This document shows positions 59,223 through 64,000 of a stretch of DNA of 64,000 nt, in pieces (the first letter of the stretch is position 1; each line of letters begins with the position of its first letter). A program made the position numbers and the translations under genes. The notes beneath the pieces were generated by a model. That model saw only the letters and a program-made list of their open reading frames with translations, was not told where the DNA came from and ran no database searches. This DNA comes from Hirsutella rhossiliensis (Eukaryota; Ascomycota; Sordariomycetes; Hypocreales; Ophiocordycipitaceae), in assembly GCF_020360975.1 (NCBI RefSeq), contig NW_025408668.1:5394001-5458000 (forward strand), given 5' to 3'.

Positions 59223-59412
59223 ATGCAACAGACGATGCTGGGGCACAGCCGGCCTACTGCTGGAGAGGCACGAGGTACCGCCCCTGCCGCTAACCCCTTC
59301 CAGCCCGCTCCCCTATCAGGGCCCCCGGCGGGCCCGTGCAGGCCAACCGCCCCTGGAGCCCAGCAGCAGCACCAGCGCCGCTCGCCCTTGGCCGCCCACG
59401 CCGAAAAATTGA
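59197..59412 (+). other. Upstream ORF overlapping the Erf4-like start
   Basis: A 71-codon frame opens at an ATG with A at -3, 26 bp before and out of frame with the proposed main ATG (59223), and ends inside it. It has no protein-like features and is noted only as a possible translational control element or a sign that the start is elsewhere. Confidence 0.35.
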
Positions 59413-61169
59413 AGCCATCGCCGCCCCCTTTGCCATCATCATCATCACCACCACCTCCACTGCCGTCGTCATCCCTGGCACAACCACCGCCATCGACGAC
59501 ACGGCACCACTCATCGTCGCCACCGCAGTCGACTGCCCCGTCGCCCCCGGCCAGCCGCACATCCTCCCCGTCGCCCTCGCCCCAGCTCTCGGTTGCTTCC
59601 TCCCGTCCCGCCTCACCCCCCGAGTCGGAGCGCGGTCGTCTAGGCGGCCGTGCCGACCCCGTCTTTCCCACGGCTCCCCACGCGCTCCCACCGCTCTCGC
59701 CCGAGCCCTCGCTCGCCACCGCCGCCCACCTGCCGCCGGCCGTCGATGCTCCGCCCAACGTCCGCCTCCCGCGCCTCTCGCAACAGCCCAGCTATCCCAG
59801 CTTCATCAGCGCCGCTGCCACCCGCCGGTCCCAGCCTCCTATCGCCGAGGCTCTGAGACACACCCAGCAAGCACACCCTCCCGGGACACAGCCGCCGCCC
59901 CAGCAGGGCTACCACTTCCCGTCTCCCTTCCGGAGCCGTGCTGCTGCATCGTCGGCTCCTCAGCGGCCCCGTCGACTCTTGTCTGCTCGACTCTGGAACC
60001 CGACCAATTCGACACCACGAGATACCCGGCCCAGGAAGCGCCGCGCCTCGAGCCCCCCGGCGCCCTCGGTTCCACTCCAGCACCCCACGCTCGACAAGGC
60101 AGCAGACGCGAGCGAGGACCCCGCTTCCGGCAACTATCCCCTCCTAACGCTCTCCGAGCAGCGCCAGAGCAAACATTATCCCACCACGCGCGCCAGCTTT
60201 CAAATCGAACAGAGCGGCAGCCACGACCACCGAGTGAGCTTACCCAGGTCTGTGCGTGCCTCATACGACGGGAGTCGATCTCGAGTCCCAACCCCCGCCC
60301 AGCAGGACTTTGAAGACAAAGCCGCGGTCTTGGAGGATACGGCTGAACCAAAGGGCAAAGCAAGGGCCGCTGCCATGGCTCCCGATAGCGAGGACCCCAG
60401 GCAATCCTACACAATGGACTTGGAGCGGGGACCAGACGTGTTGGACCCACGCCCGTCCAACGCTTCGGCCGGCGACGCCGTCGGCTCGGCGCTGTCGTCG
60501 TCTAACTCGTCCATCATGGGCGAAGACGTGCAGCCCGACGGCGGCGAGGAATGGGGCCCCCAGCATCCCTGCTACCCTCATCTGAACCCTCATGTTCCCG
60601 TCGACTCGTTCGAGTACGCGACCACACGCATCATCCGTATACGGCGCGACTGGCTCCTGCAAGGCGACCTGGCCCCGACCTTTTCGAACCTCTACCCCGA
60701 GATTCTGGATCCCGCGGGGGTGTCGGAGCAGGAGTTTCGGCGCATCATCGAGAAACTCAACGGAGAGTTGGTGCCCACGTTCGACCCCTACAGCTTCCGC
60801 AACATTGTCGACGGCCTGCTGGGCCTGGTCACGGGCTGGCTGTGGGACGACTTGGGCCTCACCGCCATTAAGTCGCGACTCAATGCCTTGGAAAAGTGGA
60901 TCGAGAAGTGGAACCAGGAAATGGAGAAGACCATGGCGTCGGAAGAGGGCGTCATCACGCCCAAGATTATACCGCTTCGGCAAACGGCGTACATGATGGT
61001 TAGACGCCCATTATCCCACTGCCCGTCATTCTGCTGACTCTAACATTGCCGCGCGCAGCTGGACATACAAATACCAGATCCTGAAATTGCTCCGGCACCC
61101 AGTAGCGTCGGCGCTGGGGAGTCGAGGACGGCGCTGGCGGTGGAACCAGCGGCTGTGATGACGGCCTGA
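59223..61169 (+). CDS. ERF4: Erf4-like subunit of Ras palmitoyltransferase
   Basis: Exons 59223-60998 and 61059-61169 (intron 60 bp, TGCTGACTCTAAC branch region) give 628 aa. The first ~450 residues are Pro/Ser/Arg-rich and disordered. Residues about 457-570 are the Erf4/GOLGA7 (Golgin A7) domain: VPVDSFEYATTRIIRIRRDW, YPEILDPAGVSEQEFRRIIE, LNGELVPTFDPYSFRNIVDG, LLGLVTGWLWDDLG. This protein pairs with the DHHC enzyme Erf2 to palmitoylate Ras at the ER/Golgi. The frame is open for 160 codons upstream, with one further ATG (near 58932) in UTR-like sequence, so the start is a judgement; 59235 is another candidate. Family assignment rests on the C-terminal domain and is firm. Confidence 0.85.
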
Positions 61170-62118
61170 GAGGCCGCGCTGGATGTTTGACTTCGATCGA
61201 GATACCCTTTACTCTGTTTACGTTTTGCTGCCCCCTATTACAACCACGAACCCAACCCGACGTCTGATTTCAATCCCTCCAACCCACGATTTTTACCCCC
61301 TCGCAAGAGCCCTATGGAGGGCGGATCGGCCGCAGCCCTTGTCCACGAGATTTTCAACGACAAGCCATGGCCCATCTGGCCTTTGCCACAAGAGACACCT
61401 CTTCCCGTTCCAGGGAAGATGTGTGTTCTTCTTTCTGATACCAAATTATTTTATAGTATTTATCACCAAACTTCTGACCCTCTGTTCTGTTTGGTCCCGC
61501 ACGAAAAGAGGTCGGTTCTCCGGCAGGGACACCAGGCGGCCAATGATGATCCAGCCGCATCTGGTGGGGGAAACGGCACCTGTATATACTCCTGTTGCCC
61601 GAGGCGAGGCGGGGCGGCATATCAAGGTGATTTGCAGAGCGGTGTTGCGTCTGATGCAAGACCACAGCTGTTTGGTGCGAGCCTGGTGGAGGGCCAATGT
61701 CTGTGATGCATTAATCCCCTACGCTCAGAGTGTAAGCTGTAAGAGTGCGATGTATATCCACTCACATGACCCCGTCTCACGCGTCCCCGCGGATACGCCT
61801 TGTGCGACTCGAAAGCTCTTTTCAGAAGACGTGGTCCGGGCACACCGATCCGGCTTATGTGCCGGAGCCGCCCAACTACAGCCGGCCGGCCGGACGGTCC
61901 GGGCGGCTCCGATCTGACGGCTTCCCGCATGTCAATGAGAAGCCATGTTACTTTTGCACATTTCGCATCCAAGAGCGGTACTCATATTTTTCGCCGTTCC
62001 GTTGCTGTCAAAGTAGAAACACCCAGGCCACACGCTGATGTGCATGATTCTGTCCTCTCGCATAGACCGCCTCGCCTTCTTGCCTCCCTCCATATCCCTT
62101 ACTGCACACTCACACCTG
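61170..62118. other. Convergent intergenic region Erf4-like / GH1
   Basis: About 950 bp shared 3' flank; no gene recognised. Confidence 0.45.
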
Positions 62119-63618
62119 CTACTCCTTCTTAATCAGGCTGTCAAACAAGGGCTTGAGAAACAGAGCGCTCTGCTTCGGATACCGCTTCTGCCCGTCCTCG
62201 TAGTCGACGTAGCAGACGCCAAAGCGGGTGCGGTATCCCTCGGCCCACTCAAAGTTGTCCAGCAGGGACCACGCAAAGTACGCGCGAACGTCGACGCCGT
62301 CGAGGCGCACGGCATCGGCCATGGCGGCGATGTAGGAGTCGTAGTAACGGACGCGGAAGTCGTCGGCGAGGGCCTGGTCGCGCGGCATGTCGCTCTCGCC
62401 CTTGATGCTGGTGCCGTTCTCGGTCACGTAGATGGGCGGGTGGCGGTAGCGGCGGCTGATCCAGACGAGCAGGTCGCGGAAGCCCGGGGCGCACGGCCGC
62501 AGCCAGGGGCACTGCGTCTCCGGGCCGATGCAGTCGCCGTTTTTGTTGTGGAAGAGCACGTCGACGTGGCCGGTGTGGTCGAGCGGGTCCGGGCCGGCGT
62601 CGCGGTGGCGGATGTAGTTTGTCGTGTAATGGTTCATGCCGTAGAAGTCGCTCGAGCCGCGCACCAGGGCCAGCTCGTCGGGCGTAAAGGTGGGCAGGCG
62701 GGCGCCCAGCTGGCGGCGCATCGAGGCCGGGTAGTCGCCGTGGTAGATGGGGTCTGCGAACCAGGCTATGACGAACTCGAGCTTGCGCTGGCAGGCCTCG
62801 GCGTCGGCCGGGTCGGCGGCGTCCCAGGGGAAGACGGCGTCGCCGTTGAGCACGATGCCGATGCGGCCCTGTCCGCCCGTCGGCGGCGCAAAGTCATCGC
62901 GGTAGGCCCGGACGGCGCGGCCGTGGGCGACGAGCAGAGAGTGTCCGACAAGCCAGGGCTCGGTGGCGCTGTCGCCGCCCTCGGGGCTGCGGACTCGATC
63001 GGAGCAGCGGCCCGGGGCGAACTGGCCGATGCCGTAGCCGAGAACGGCAGAGCACCAGGGCTCGTTAAAGGTCGCCCAGTGCCGCACCCGGGGCAAGGCG
63101 GCAAAGACAAGACGGGCATAGCGCTCAAAGTCGAGGGGGAACTCGGTGCGGTCCAGCGGCCCGCCGTAGCGCCGGTCCAGCTCCTCGGGCACGTCCCAGT
63201 GCGAGAGGGTGACCAAGGGCGTGATGCCGGCGTCGAGCAGGGCGTCGACGAGGCGGGCGTAGTGGTCGAGGCCCGGCTGGTTGACCGGGTCGTGGCGGCC
63301 GCCCAGGGGCACGACGCGCGTCCACGAGACGGAGAAGCGGTAGGCGGTGGCGCCGAGCGACTTGAGCAGGGCCACGTCGTCGGCGGTGCGGTTGTACGAG
63401 TCGCAGGCCACGTCGCCCGAGGTGCCGTCGGCGATCTTGCCGGCTTTTTTGCAGAAGGTGTCCCATATGCTGGGGCCGCGGCCGTCCTTGTCGACGGCGC
63501 CCTCGATTTGGTATCTGGGAACCGAGCGGCTAGTATTAGCATGTCCAGAAGCTGAAGGGACGAAATGGACTCACGAGGCCGTGGCAAAGCCCCAGAGAAA
63601 GTCGCTGCGTAGAGCCAT
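62119..63618 (-). CDS. GH1 beta-glucosidase, intracellular
   Basis: Exons 63618-63575 and 63514-62119 (intron 60 bp) give 479 aa, the usual GH1 length. The product opens MALRSDFLWGFATAS and, across the splice, continues YQIEGAVDKDGRGPSIWDTF, the GH1 N-terminal signature. The acid/base Glu166 is in TFNEPW and the nucleophile Glu380 in YVTENG. Other family marks are RFSVSWTRV, GMNHYTTNYI and AYFAWSLLDNFEWAEGY. There is no signal peptide, so it is probably cytosolic and cleaves imported beta-glucosides or cellobiose by the retaining mechanism. Stop at 62119 follows a short Lys-Lys-Glu end. Similar fungal enzymes (Trichoderma BGL2/Cel1A type) are intracellular and act in cellulase induction; whether that applies here is inference. 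Confidence 0.94.
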
Positions 63619-64000
63619 TGTCCTGGTGTTTCCGAAAGGCTTGTGTAAACGTGTGTGCCTGACAGGCGAGGGGACCCTGTTTCTTCTCGACCAAAGGGCT
63701 CGACGACGACTTCTTTTGGTCTCTCTACCTATAGGTAGATGCTTTTGCCAAGGACGAGGTGAAGCTCATCCGTCATGCCGGAGTGATGAGAGAGAAGATG
63801 GAGGTCAAGCAACGCACACACACACACACAAATACACACGCACATATATATATTTGACAAGCCATATATATATATGGACGTGTATTCCGGAATGAACGTG
63901 CATATGCTAGGGGCGAGATGGTCGTCCATATACTCACCCGCCTGGCGGAGAAGCTAATGCAGCCGCCGGCCACAGACGGTCAAAGTGGACAGAGCATGAC
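63619..64000. other. GH1 upstream region with simple repeats
   Basis: Promoter side of the GH1 gene at the window edge. Contains (CA)n and paired TA-runs listed separately; no further gene seen. Confidence 0.5.
63815..63876. repeat. (CA)n and inverted (AT)n tracts
   Basis: CA repeat at 63815-63830, then two TA-runs (63844-63853 and 63864-63875) about 10 bp apart that could pair as a hairpin or serve as TATA elements for the GH1 gene. Confidence 0.8.

Noticed and set aside
62038..63555. 505-codon + strand open frame
   Set aside because: Exact antisense of the GH1 gene; the open frame is a shadow of GC-rich codon use, and the minus strand carries all GH1 motifs.

Overview
The window is nuclear DNA of a filamentous ascomycete, most likely a sordariomycete and perhaps Hypocreales. 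The evidence is short spliceosomal introns (about 50-160 bp, GT..AG, CTRAC-like branch sites), G/C-rich third codon positions, and a fungus-only gene set: Zn2Cys6 factor, STE3-type pheromone receptor, alternative NADH dehydrogenase, bifunctional THI6, Erf4 and UTP10. The genus cannot be fixed from the sequence alone.

Layout. 1-2387 is the 3' end of MDN1 (midasin). Then come an isochorismatase-like hydrolase (2888-3836, +), a fungal protein with a retropepsin-like core (4363-6250, -), an IAH1-like SGNH esterase (7738-8685, -), UTP10 (9253-14786, +), a mitochondrial alternative NADH dehydrogenase (15435-17045, +), THI6 (17627-19560, +), a Zn2Cys6 factor (19915-21985, -), 5-aminolevulinate synthase (22947-24852, -), a large SNF2-family ATPase (26240-31776, -), glutathione synthetase (32999-34696, +), mitochondrial SSB RIM1 (34989-35604, -), an MFS transporter (36870-38798, +), GAR1 (39175-39858, -), an a-factor-type pheromone receptor (41521-43307, +), a signal-peptide/7-TM protein with a long tail (44242-47728, -), a gene-free repeat-rich stretch of about 7.1 kb (47729-54883), an unrecognised membrane/coiled-coil protein (54884-56346, -), an Erf4-like palmitoyltransferase subunit (59223-61169, +) and a GH1 beta-glucosidase (62119-63618, -).

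The genes are mostly housekeeping and do not form an obvious biosynthetic cluster. Three ribosome-biogenesis genes (MDN1, UTP10, GAR1) and four mitochondrial or dual-targeted products (alternative NADH dehydrogenase, ALAS, RIM1 and possibly the isochorismatase) are scattered through it. Exon structures were derived by hand from reading frame, splice consensus and family motifs; every multi-exon model given closes in frame. The most unusual points are a retropepsin-like domain with Cys where the catalytic Asp should be, tiny coding exons (6 and 16 nt), a hidden last exon of the SNF2 gene, and the 7.1 kb gap.
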